Part shown: positions 13,446-22,870 of the stretch, piece after piece
Layout of the letters: the number at the start of each line of letters is the position of its first letter
Numbering within the stretch: position 1 is the stretch's first letter
Notes under the pieces: generated by a model
Seen by the model: only the letters and a program-made list of their open reading frames with translations
Database searches by the model: none
What the model was told of the DNA's origin: nothing
Translations under genes and position numbers: made by a program
Assembly (NCBI GenBank): GCA_014529385.2
Contig: CM043968.1
Span: 29,729,013 to 29,793,012, forward strand
Length of the DNA stretch: 64,000 nucleotides
Reading direction: 5' to 3'
From: Adiantum capillus-veneris
Lineage: Eukaryota; Streptophyta; Polypodiopsida; Polypodiales; Pteridaceae

Positions 13446-13649
13446 TAACCCTTTGTGTTGATGCATCTGTGTCTTTTTGGTCAACCAAGTTGGCCATTTC
13501 TTGCACCTAATGCTCAAATGGTGTCTGAAAGAGTGCAGAGAACTTAGGAGAGTGAAGAAAGAGGAGGCACTTTTCACAAATTTTCACCCATGCTGCACAG
13601 TGAGAAATTGAGATCCTAAATTCCTAATTTGACCAAAAAGTCGATTTTA

Positions 13650-14061
13650 TTGAGTCCCTCTCTGTGCTAGAGGCTCTTTAACTCCCCCGTGATTCCTCGC
13701 ATGTTCACCTCCTACCCACGGAGGAGCTGGTCTACCACACGAGCTCCATCCCCACATCTCTTGCCATGACATGGCTTTTGCCCATATCAACATATCAACA
13801 GGTGCTAGTGTATGTGATTGCATTTGGAGAGATGCCCTCTCTTCGCATTTGTTGAGAACATCCGAGATCTTTCTGACCCACCGCTGCTGGTGGACACATC
13901 TTGCAATTAATGAACTCTTGCGAGTATCCATCACAACAAAAAATAGCCAAAGCTTCATGACCGTGCTGTTGGACATATCTTGCAAATAATGCACTCTTGT
14001 GAGTCCCCATTGATGGAAGCGAATGAATAAGAGGCTCGTGACAGGCACGCATGGTGTGCAA
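13650..14061 (-). pseudogene. Fragment of a pentatricopeptide-repeat (PPR) gene, decayed
   Basis: On the minus strand one frame reads QQMRREGISPNAITYTSTC (about 13795-13860), which fits the end of one plant PPR repeat and the start of the next. Upstream, YVQQHGHEALAIF resembles the phrase between repeats in organellar PPR proteins. The two halves of the downstream text lie in different frames and a stop follows directly, so this is a remnant. PPR proteins bind organellar RNA one base per repeat; this piece is far too short to do so. The call rests on motif recognition only. Confidence 0.5.
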
Positions 14062-14463
14062 CCAGTTGTGATGGAATGGAAAAGGCCCAAATCTGTGATT
14101 GTGAGAAAGAGGTGAGGTCGATGGTGGGTTGGGACTTGAGGGTTGTGCGAAAAACTGAGGCAGAAAACTGGCAGGTTGGGAATTGAGAGTTGTGCAGAAA
14201 ACTAACTGTCATAGCAGACAATGAAGGAGCGGCAGTGAAGACAACATGAGGTAGTAATGGGAGCATCGCTCATACAGCATGCAAGTAGTCGTGGTGGTAG
14301 AGCACCGTGTTGTGATGTCGATACCTCTTTGACGTCCCTACAAAGGCTCTTCAGCTTCTCACCCGCCACAGGCCAAAGACATCCCGTCCACCTCAGATCA
14401 ATGCACGCGTGTTTCCTCTTAGTAAGGATGGTAAGGTCCCTTGTGGCCACTGGAGGATGCGGA

Positions 14464-14475
14464 CACTACAAGAGG
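14464..14475 (+). repeat. 5' terminal inverted repeat of CACTA-1
   Basis: CACTACAAGAGG, identical to both ends of CACTA-2. The preceding GGA (14461-14463) would be the target duplication, but the other copy is lost. Confidence 0.85.
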
Positions 14476-14722
14476 TACTTCACATTAGCGACGCTTGCAG
14501 TGCAACTCTCAAAAGTGAAAACCCATTGCGTCTCTATGGGCGTCGCTAGTTTACTTGTAACTTAGCGACGATCATAGCGATACCCATAGTGACGCCTATA
14601 GTGACGCCGACAGGGGTAAAAAAATAACCGAGAGCGTTCAAAAACTCAGATCTCACATCTGAGTTTTCGGCGCTCAAGCAAGCAAAGGTAACCCGCACTC
14701 TCCCTCTCTCTCTCTTTCTTCT

Positions 14723-14761
<39 letters not shown>

Positions 14762-14874
14762 TGAGGAGAGGAAGGAGATCCAGGTATGCTCCTTCCCTCT
14801 CCTTTCTCTCATGTTCCCTTCCCCTCTTTCTCTCTCTCCCTCTCTCTCACACACACACACACACATTGTGTTTT

Positions 14875-14919
<45 letters not shown>

Positions 14920-15027
14920 ACATGCATAAACAAAAAACACACACACACACATGCATAAACAAAGAATGCATACACACACACATAGAGAGAGAGAGAGAAG
15001 AAGAAGAAGAAGAAGAAGAGGAAGAGA

Positions 15028-15530
15028 GTTTTAACGTCGTAGGAAACTATCCCAAGAGACCTTAAAGATCTAGTCGACGAGGAGTTGAACTCAAGACTTG
15101 TTATTCAAGAGGGAAATGGCATAACCACCACACTTGGGTAATAGAAAGGTATAGCATTTTCCTCTTTTTATTGGCGCACACCCACACCCACACACAAACA
15201 CACCAAAGAAGAACTAGCCGATGAGGAGTTGAACTCAAGACCTGTTATTCAAGAGGGAAATGGCATAACCAATCTACCACACTTGGGTGATAGAAAGGTT
15301 ATACCATTTTCCTCTTTTTATTGGCACACACACCCACACACACCCACACACACTCGCGAGAAGAACAAAGTTTTAACGTCATAGGGAACTATCACAAGAG
15401 ACCTTAAAGATCTAGCCGACGAGGAGTTGAACTCAAGACTTGTTATTCAAGAGGGAAATAGCATAACAAGTCTACCACACTTGGGTTTTAGAAAGGTTAT
15501 ACCATTTTCCTCTTTTTATCGTTTAAGATT
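15028..15530 (-). repeat. Three tandem copies of a tRNA-like unit inside CACTA-1
   Basis: A unit of about 170 bp occurs three times (about 15028-15160, 15203-15320 and 15368-15520), each followed by CACACCC-rich DNA. On the minus strand each has an A-box-like AAGTGTGGTAGATTGG and, about 35 bases on, a B-box-like GAGTTCAACTCC, the spacing of a tRNA gene. A single related copy lies in CACTA-2 at about 33770-33915. The acceptor ends do not pair well, so I read it as tRNA-derived (SINE-like) and not a functional tRNA. Confidence 0.5.
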
Positions 15531-15889
15531 AGGTTAGATTTAGATTTATGTTAGATTAGATTTAGGTTTATTTAGGTTAGATTAGATTAGATTTAGGTTT
15601 ATTTTGAGTTAGATTTACGTTAGATTAGTTTAGGTTTATTTACGCGCGTTAGATTAGATTAAATTTAGGTTTATTTTGAGTTTAAGATTAAATTAGATCT
15701 AGATTTATGTTCGATGGACCATGCGGACTAGCAATTCCTCGACATTCTAGCGGTAGTGATTGTTGTGGCGAGGAGCACGTCGTTTCTGGAGCTCATGTGT
15801 TGCAGAGTCTCTAGGACACACCGAGGAGTGTCCCTGCTTGTGAAACTACTCAGACTACACTGAAGGATTATACTACCTACACGTTTGAG

Positions 15890-16500
15890 AGTGGTGTCCC
15901 GGCCACTGCGTCGGAGATGCTGAGGAGTGATCCGAACACTGCATCGGGGTCGCCTAGAGGCCTAGACAATGAGCATTCACCGGACAGGGTTGCTATAGTT
16001 GATGGGAGGGACATGCCAAAGGGATACGCCTAGCTCATCAATCTTATGTCCGATGAGATCATTATGACCCCTGAGGGGAAGCAGGTGATGGGCCGCATAC
16101 GACAATTGTGTAGCCAGGTTTTCTAAGACACTGTAGTCTATCATGGTCTCTTGGAGGGCTCAAGATAAAGCCTCCAAGGATTATCTTATTGCTACGCTAC
16201 ATCGGGAGTTTCTAGTTCCCTCTCTGGAGAATACATTTGACGATGCTTGGATGAGGAGACGCATGCGCGACTACATGAAACATCGGAGGTCAGATGCACA
16301 GATGCCATACCTGACTGGCTTGAAAGAGAGGAGTGGAGGGGTATCATGGAGGAGAGGACGACCAATCCAGACAGGTGGTGGCAACAGAGGGACGCAGCAA
16401 GAGTTCGCATCAAGACGAGATTATCCCATCACCTGGGGAGTGGCGGTTGGGCCAGCTTCGAGGAGGATTTTGTCCCATCACCTGGGTCATGGATCGACGG
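15890..16500 (+). pseudogene. TNP1-like (plant transposase, Transposase_24 type) remnant of CACTA-1
   Basis: Pieces in shifted frames match the second gene of CACTA-2 (39300-39770): a G-R-I-R-Q-L-C-S-Q-V-F segment, then DYLIATLHREFLVPSLE, RMRDYMKHRR and LSHHLGSGGWASFEEDF. Stops and at least one frameshift interrupt it. Proteins of this kind are the small accessory proteins of CACTA elements that bind subterminal repeats. Here it lies upstream of the transposase, whereas in CACTA-2 it lies downstream. Confidence 0.7.
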
Positions 16501-17077
16501 GGTGGTGAGATTATTAAACTCTTGCATTGAAGTATTTTTATATGTGAGGCTCATTCACATCTATGCAGCTAGTAGCCCCATTGGTATGTCTTTTACCCTT
16601 CAATGGAGCGAATCACCACATGTTCAATTAGGTTAGATTTAAGATTAGATTTTGGATTGAGTTTTTATATTAGAGTCTACCTTCGAGATTACGGTAAAAA
16701 AATTAGATTTAGACGAACGGTGATCCCTCTCTTCCTCTCTACGGATGCGACCTTAAGCTGGAAAGCTTTCAACGCCATGATACTCAGATTGGAGGCCAAC
16801 ATGTAATGTGTTAAGTAATCCCTCAAGCAAAGATCTACTATGAAAAGATGTTAAGATGCTGTGAAATGATACAGCTAGAGATGAGGCAAAGGGGTTTTGT
16901 CCACTACATTCACTATCATGTAGACGTGGGTGTGTAGATTTCTTGTACCCACAAATATAGGCATTGACCAATAAAGACGAGATTATAAACTGGTGGTTCT
17001 GATCTCCATGCACCTCTAGACCGAGGTGTGCGGGGATTGGACATGACTAGAGAATGTGAGGTAGTTTACAATGTGAA

Positions 17078-17080
<3 letters not shown>

Positions 17081-17132
<52 letters not shown>
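17081..17132. repeat. (GA)n microsatellite before the CACTA-1 transposase
   Basis: About 26 GA units. A shorter (GA)n tract lies at the same relative place in CACTA-2 (about 34694-34732), so it belongs to the element. Confidence 0.9.
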
Positions 17133-17136
<4 letters not shown>

Positions 17137-17200
17137 AAGACGAAGAATTCCAATAGAAGATTAAATTTGTTGTTCAGGTTATAAGGTTTTTACCCTCATT

Positions 17201-19235
17201 ATGAGTAGTGACGAGGATGTGGGGCCCTCCAACCGAAACACCTATCTCTCAACGAGGATCTTATGTCCTTGTAATCAATGCAAGCATGCTATGTGACGGA
17301 CAAGACGCGTTCACGAATTTGTCGAGTTTGATCCATCTATTATAGATCGAGTTGTTGCCAATTATAACTCGTCGGACTCTAACGTTGGCCAACATGCAGC
17401 AATCTTGCAACCCAATAGACGTGTTCGCAGACGCTTTGGTCAAGCAACATATGTGAGGCCACAAGATGTAGCCTCTGACAGCTCGGGGGATGATCATGCA
17501 GACCACATTCCCAACGAGGCAATGTTTGAGCCCGAGATCGATGAAATGATCGAGACGATCATGGGTTCAGAGAGGCTTATCTATGATGATATGAAAAGTG
17601 AAGCCGATATGCCATTGTATGATGAAGCACGTGTGTCTAAATTGAAGGCGCTCCTAGTTTTTCTCAACATGCAGACAAAGTTTGGATGGAGTGACACTAG
17701 TGTCACAACGCTTTTCAGGTGATCTATTACAATATGTTTACTTTAATAAAAAACTCTAGGTGTATAATAATCTGATTTATTTTTACACAATTGTACCGTA
17801 TTTTTTTCGTTGTGTAGATTGCTCAAAGAGCACATACTGTCAGCTGATAATGTGATGCCAAATTCCAGAGAGGAAGCAAGAAAGATCTTGCGCAACTTGG
17901 GGATGGATTACAATTTGATCCGCGCTTGTCCTGACAACTGCATTCTTTTCAGAGGGGAATACATAGACATGAAGAAGTGTCTGAAATGTGATTCCAGGAG
18001 ATATCGAGTAGATCTCCACGGAACAAAAATTCCACAAAAGGTTTTGCGACATTTTCCTCTGCTTCCTTGCATCAAGCATTTCTTCGAATGTAAGTCCATG
18101 GCCGCCCTAGCATCATGGCATGGGGAGAATAAATCTTCGGATGGTGTGCTATGGATTCCTGCAGATTGTGCAGCCTGGAAACATATAAATGAAACATGGT
18201 CGGATTTTGCCAAGGAAGCTCGAAATTTGCACCTAGGCCTGACTATGGATGGCGTAAATCCATTTGGTCAAAGATCAACATCTTACAATGTATGGCCCAT
18301 TGTCATCGTCAACTACAACATTCCCCCGTGGCTGACTACGAAGAAGGGGCACCTATGGCTAAGCTTGATTGTGTCGGGGTGGTATAAAGTGAAGAATATG
18401 GATGTGTATCTTTTTCCACTATTGGAAGAGCTACAACAATTGTGGATTGGCATAGAAGTGGTGGATATGAGCCGACGCATAGGTCAATAGAATCCTTTGA
18501 TCAGAGGCATTCTAATGTGGACCATGCATGACTATCCCGGACTAACAAAATGCTCCGGTGATTTACACTTAAACTCAAACATTGTAAATCTTAGTTTTTC
18601 TCAAGCTTATTTATTATCATGTGTATACATGCGAGGCTTCAAACAAGAGGATACGGAGCATATGTGGACCTAGACTGAATGCACGTCGGACGCCCTCAAA
18701 GAAAATCTACGAAGGTCATCAAGCATATCTTCCAGAGAATCATGTGTTACGTGATGGATTTTTGGGAAGAGAGCCACCGAGGATGTCTGCACAAGCATGG
18801 TTCGATCAGAAGGAGATGTGTGATGACGGTTTGCCCCCAGGGATGAAGAGACTCTCTCTATGGTAGGAGTTACAATATTGGCCCCAACTCATGATCAATC
18901 ACTTGCTCGACCCAATGCACATATTCAAGAATGTGGGTAATCTGCTATGGGACCATCTGACTGGCAAGAAAGATACTTTGGAATCCAGGGTTGACCTTAG
19001 AAATGTGGATCGTATGGAGCAATATTGGCTGTAGACAACATCCGATGGATCGATAAAACTCCCTAAAGTGCCATGGATTTTCACAGGAGCCCGAGAATGC
19101 AAAGTAAAAGAGACCATTCAATCTTTGCGGGACCCCATTGGTGTAATGCACTCACTCCGAACGTGTTTTACTAAAGAAGGAAAGCTTACCAGTTTGAAGT
19201 CACACGACTGCCATAAAATGTGTCAGTTATGTTCA
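17201..19235 (+). pseudogene. CACTA-1 TNP2-type transposase, decayed
   Basis: It is collinear with the CACTA-2 transposase: exon 1 from the ATG at 17201 to 17718, intron 17719-17817, exon 2 from 17818, and exon 3 from about 18634. The N-terminal zinc-binding segment LCPCNQCKHA is kept. Differences from the CACTA-2 copy include CGA to TGA in exon 1 with a nearby 15-bp in-frame loss, TAG at 18488-18490, TAG at 18861-18863 and another TAG soon after. Homology stops before the fourth exon. It cannot encode a working transposase. Confidence 0.88.
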
Positions 19236-19530
19236 TAGTGGATTATATCATAGTGGGAATTGTGTAAAAAATTCGTGTGTGGACTTTAATATCATTGTTG
19301 CACGTGGGAAAATATTATTTTTGTTCATCAAATTGCACAATTTCATGCTTTCAAGGCGTAAATGCCATAAGTCGTACTAACTTTGTACCGACGAAGTTAA
19401 GAACTTTCATTGAAGACTCTAGTATCTATGTTCCCGCCCAGCTATTACTTTGAGTCGCTCTATTTCCCTCTCAAAACTTTCTTCCCTTTTTCATATTTGT
19501 GCTCACTTTTTTGTGTATTCTAGTGCACAC

Positions 19531-20685
19531 CATGACTACTTCTCGAAGGCCTAGCACTACCATTGACTTTGTTAGCATTTTTAACAGCTATACTACAGAT
19601 GATCAAGCATAGATACCATCTCAAATAACTATCGGAAGTTGGGTACTTCTGCAAACTAGGAGGAGGAAGAGGAGGCAACACAATGATTTCGTGGAGGCTT
19701 TCAAGGGACGAGTTAAAGAGTTTAAAGTGTGTGCACAAAGCAAGCGGGTGAACGAGGTCCTCATACAACATGCTTTCCAGCATGCAGACTTAAGGTTGCA
19801 AACATCTCCTCCAAGTTTTCCATCGCATCAACCCAACTATAAGTTATTTTTGAGCATCTCACTTAGTGCATGATTATATTCGAAGGTTAAGTGGTGGATA
19901 TCATCTTTGGTATGTTTTAGATATTTCTCCATCGAATAGGACGGACTGGCAACCAGTTGAGAGCATAGTTGGGATTTTTGATTCTTTCCATGCATTTATT
20001 GGTGAGCAAATGTACCGAGGAAGACAACACAAGGAACTTGCAGATAATGGAATATTCTTTTATGATATATCATATTTGGAACTGAGAACTTCCTTTGGTT
20101 GGGGTCGTGTAGCTCCTTTGTCACTTCTATCCTTTGACAACAAGGATTGGTCTTTGCCAGCTTTGCAAACTAGTGAAAGCTTTAGGAATAGGTTGTTTCA
20201 GGATTTACAAAAGTCCCTCAAGTATTCAGTTGCCACAAAAATAGTTCGGCTCACACTATTTATGCCTCTTGAAGTGTTTGTAGATTTATTCTTCGATGAG
20301 CAAATAAGAACTACCGCAACAATGTTCATTGCAAGTCTAAGAGCTGTTTGGACTTTTTAGATGATAATTGGGATAGGAAACAGTCACATGGCAAAATATG
20401 TATTTTGCAAAAGAATTCTATAATTTGGAAGTTTATTATAAATAAGCTCTCAAAATTTCATAATGTCATTTTACTATTTTAGATATCATCTTCTGAGTGG
20501 GCAGCTTATTCCACTCGACCAAGATACAGATAGCCTTGATAACAAACCTTTATCAATGGAGATCTACTTTTGAGACAGCCTACTTATTGTGGTGGAGACA
20601 ATGTCAAGCACAAATCTTGCACAGTTCAGGGTAGATCTTACATATGAAGAACTTCCCCTTTTTTCCGGAATTGTATGCATTCAGG
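19531..20685 (+). pseudogene. Decayed coding sequence of unknown family
   Basis: Three blocks look protein-coding. The first runs from the ATG at 19531 to 19863 with one in-frame TAG at 19609-19611 and a basic patch (RRRKRRQ). The second, 19866-20360, is the longest: an open frame of 164 codons with phrases such as RTDWQPVESIVGIF and DNKDWSLPALQTSESF. The third, about 20485-20684, follows a possible acceptor (ACTATTTTAG) and ends at a possible donor (CAG/GTGCTT), with one TGA inside. No domain is recognised. It begins about 225 bp after the CACTA-1 break, so it may be flanking host sequence, captured DNA or part of another element. Confidence 0.45.
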
Positions 20686-21537
20686 TGCTTACTAAATGGA
20701 TGAATTTTGATTGTCTTTAATACATTGAGACATAGAATCTAACTCTTTCTTCTTCTCAAATTCCAAGACGGAAGGAGAAAACAACATTGTGCATTAGTCC
20801 TCTCAAATACACTTCACTTAATTTCTTCCACCGGAAGCTAGGTCACATACATTGTGCATGCAATGAGCTTTGATGTCATGCAAACCATGATGTACTCTTC
20901 AAAATGACTAATACAGAGACATTTTGTGCCGCTCAAGCAATGTATTAAAAATGTATACTTTTCATTGTCTCGAAACTTTACAAATTGTGTTGTTTCTGTC
21001 AAGATGTATACAAAGAGAGGTAGTTAATGCTCCCTTCCCCTGCTACTGCTCCCCTATCCTCTCCCTCGGTTGGTGCCACTGGTCCCCTGCCCTCTCCCCC
21101 GGTTGCTGCCACTGCTCCCCGTCCTCTACCCTGCACCACTTGAATCAGTAACACATTACAAAGAGATACTGCTTCCAAATGTATCCACATGTGCCTTATG
21201 TTTTTACATGACTGTGAAACAACCTGCTTTGCCTAGAGTTTGCGTAGTAGACAATCTTATCTTCAAGGTCAAATAACAACAGACTCCAATGATCACTACA
21301 CCAAAACCATCAAAGATGAGGAGAAAGATCCTAAATCCAACATGGTTTTTACAAGGCAAGAAGAAACTCACGATTGATTGTATGCAGTGACCATAAAATG
21401 CGCTAGATCAAAATTGAATCTGCTAAACCAGTCCAACAGAGCCAAAAAGGTAACTCCGTTGTTTGCATCATAGGCGAGATCAACGGATCTATTACGTATA
21501 TTTTGTTTTGAACATCAGCGACCAGAAGCGAGATAGC
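20686..21537. other. Spacer with a GC-rich minisatellite
   Basis: No gene seen. At about 21030-21135 a 30-bp unit of the type CCTCTCCC-CGGTTG-TGCCACTG-TCCCC is repeated about three times; read on the minus strand it gives a Gly/Arg/Ala-rich frame that is not evidence of a gene. Confidence 0.5.
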
Positions 21538-21660
21538 GTGCCTAACATGAATCAATGGTAGAGATTAGACTTTAGATATTTCAGTGGGCCTAACATGAAT
21601 CAATAACGTGCCTAACATGAATCAATGGCAGAGATTAGACTTTAGATATTTCAGCGGGCT
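21538..21660. repeat. Tandem duplication of about 68 bp
   Basis: Two copies of a segment containing CCTAACATGAATCAATGG and AGAGATTAGACTTTAGATAT stand side by side (about 21538-21604 and 21606-21660), with a third partial CCTAACATGAATCAAT block between them. Confidence 0.85.
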
Positions 21661-21676
21661 CTCATTGCCACAAACA

Positions 21677-22150
21677 CATGAGTCAATACCGAGCGATTGG
21701 GGCACCTATCGAAATCCATAATCCAGTGACTCACTTGGTATTGACCCATGTCTTAGTGGTAGTGAGCCATCTAATGAACCAAATGTGACTTATAAAGAAA
21801 ATCTTGAGACGTAACACATAGCAACGTTGACGACTTGCGTGAAGACGGGTCAATACCGAGCGAGTGGTATAACTATCCAATTCCATAAGCCACTGACTCG
21901 CTTGGTATTGACCCATGTCTTAGCGGTAGTGATCCATCTAATGAACCAAGTGCGACTTATAAAGAAAATCTTGAGACGTAACACATAGCAACGTTGACGA
22001 CTGCTGCTAAGACATGGGTCAATACCGAGCGAGTGGTATAACTATCCAATTCCATAAGCCACTGACTCGCTTGGTATTGACCCATGTCTTAGCGGAAGTG
22101 AAACATTTAATGAACCAAGCGTGACTTATAAAGAGCTTGAGAAGTACCAC
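21677..22150. repeat. Tandem array of about 167-bp units, each containing a hairpin
   Basis: Three units begin near 21677, 21842 and 22009. Each has an inverted repeat: GGGTCAATACC followed by GAGCGAGT, about 35 bases, then ACTCGCTTGGTATTGACCC. In the third copy (22009-22090) the arms extend to about 28-30 bases per side (AAGACATGGGTCAATACC...GGTATTGACCCATGTCTT). The unit continues with a GAACCAAG-TGACTTATAAAGA segment. The structure resembles foldback or MITE-like elements amplified in tandem. Confidence 0.85.
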
Positions 22151-22281
22151 ATAGCAATGTTGACGACCGCATCCGTTGCATTGGAGTTTGAGACTATGCA
22201 TGCACAGGAAGTCTTGTTGATCGAGGCTGAAAATGCAGGACTCCTCTGACCTTCTAGGCAGTAGTATCTGTGCATGCAGAG
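22019..22281 (-). pseudogene. Downstream half of a decayed minus-strand coding region split by copia-1
   Basis: A minus-strand frame reads LLPRRSEESCIFSLDQQD and on through CMHSLKLQCNGCGRQHC towards the hairpin array. Removing copia-1 and one CAGAG copy joins it in the same frame to the segment at 27423-27890. No family is recognised. The lower end runs into the tandem hairpin repeats, so only the part next to the copia junction is likely to derive from a gene. Confidence 0.4.
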
Positions 22282-22508
22282 TGTTACCATATACATGTGG
22301 TAGTGATGTGTGTGAACACACTAGGACCGCCGGGGCATTTTTTCCCTCTTCAGGAGGTTTTTTCCCCCGTGCATTGTATATACGCCCATCACTCTAGGGC
22401 TATCTATCTTTCCATTGCACACTAAGTAACACACTCTCTATTGTGTGCCTTGAGCTTCCTTCGTTTTCTCCAAGCTGTGTGTAATTCTCTGCAACCATAA
22501 TTCCAACA
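22282..22508 (+). repeat. 5' LTR of copia-1
   Basis: 227 bp, starting TGTTACCATATACATG and ending CCAACA. It matches 27196-27422 and, inverted, 30161-30387. Confidence 0.95.
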
Positions 22509-22510
22509 AT

Positions 22511-22522
22511 TGGTATCAGAGC
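22511..22522 (+). other. Primer binding site of copia-1 (initiator-Met tRNA)
   Basis: TGGTATCAGAGC two bases after the 5' LTR, the standard copia primer site. Confidence 0.93.
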
Positions 22523-22870
22523 AGGTCACGTCCTCCCGGGCTTAGTCGCCAGCTGCTCCAGCACACACTTGCTTACTTTCTCCGATTTTAGTGAGCTTTG
22601 GCGAGCGTTCGTAGGTCGACAAAATTTTTGGGAGAGCTCAAAGAGCATGGTCTGCTCAGAATTTTGATTTGGGCTCATTTCGGCCTCCGTTTCCACTACA
22701 GGCAGTACTGCACAGGCTATTTCGTCATTTTGTGCAGAATTTCTGTCAGTGCCGTTTTCTGCATAACAGGTGCCTTATAGTCTTCTACGGTTTGTGCTAT
22801 ATAGCACAGGTTGTTCCCGCTCCGTTTCTCCTATTCTCGGGCAGTTTTCACATCAGGTACAACATTTACC

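Larger units (their letters stand above)
9066..13640. other. Spacer rich in microsatellites, no gene recognised
   Basis: No frame here shows a recognisable domain. The longest ones read through dinucleotide repeats. Notable tracts are (GA)n followed by about 19 G at 9229-9262, (CA)n near 10889-10908, (GA)n at 10946-11023 and 11187-11222, G-run plus (GA)n at 11755-11818, (CT)n at 12249-12363, (TG)n at 12633-12661 and (CT)n at 13385-13442. Confidence 0.6.
14464..19305 (+). mobile_element. CACTA (En/Spm) transposon CACTA-1, 3' end missing
   Basis: It starts with the 12-bp terminal sequence CACTACAAGAGG, identical to the end of the complete element at 33033-40723. A subterminal zone with repeated GTCGCTA/TAGCGAC cores follows. 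Inside are a decayed TNP1-like region (about 15890-16500) and a decayed TNP2-type transposase (17201-19235). Similarity to CACTA-2 ends near 19305, just before the exon that opens the transposase C-terminal third, and no matching terminal repeat occurs downstream. The 3' part has therefore been lost. Confidence 0.85.

Noticed and set aside
15028-15530. Functional tRNA genes
   Set aside because: A- and B-box-like motifs are present but acceptor stems do not pair and the anticodon arm is unclear; kept only as tRNA-like repeats.
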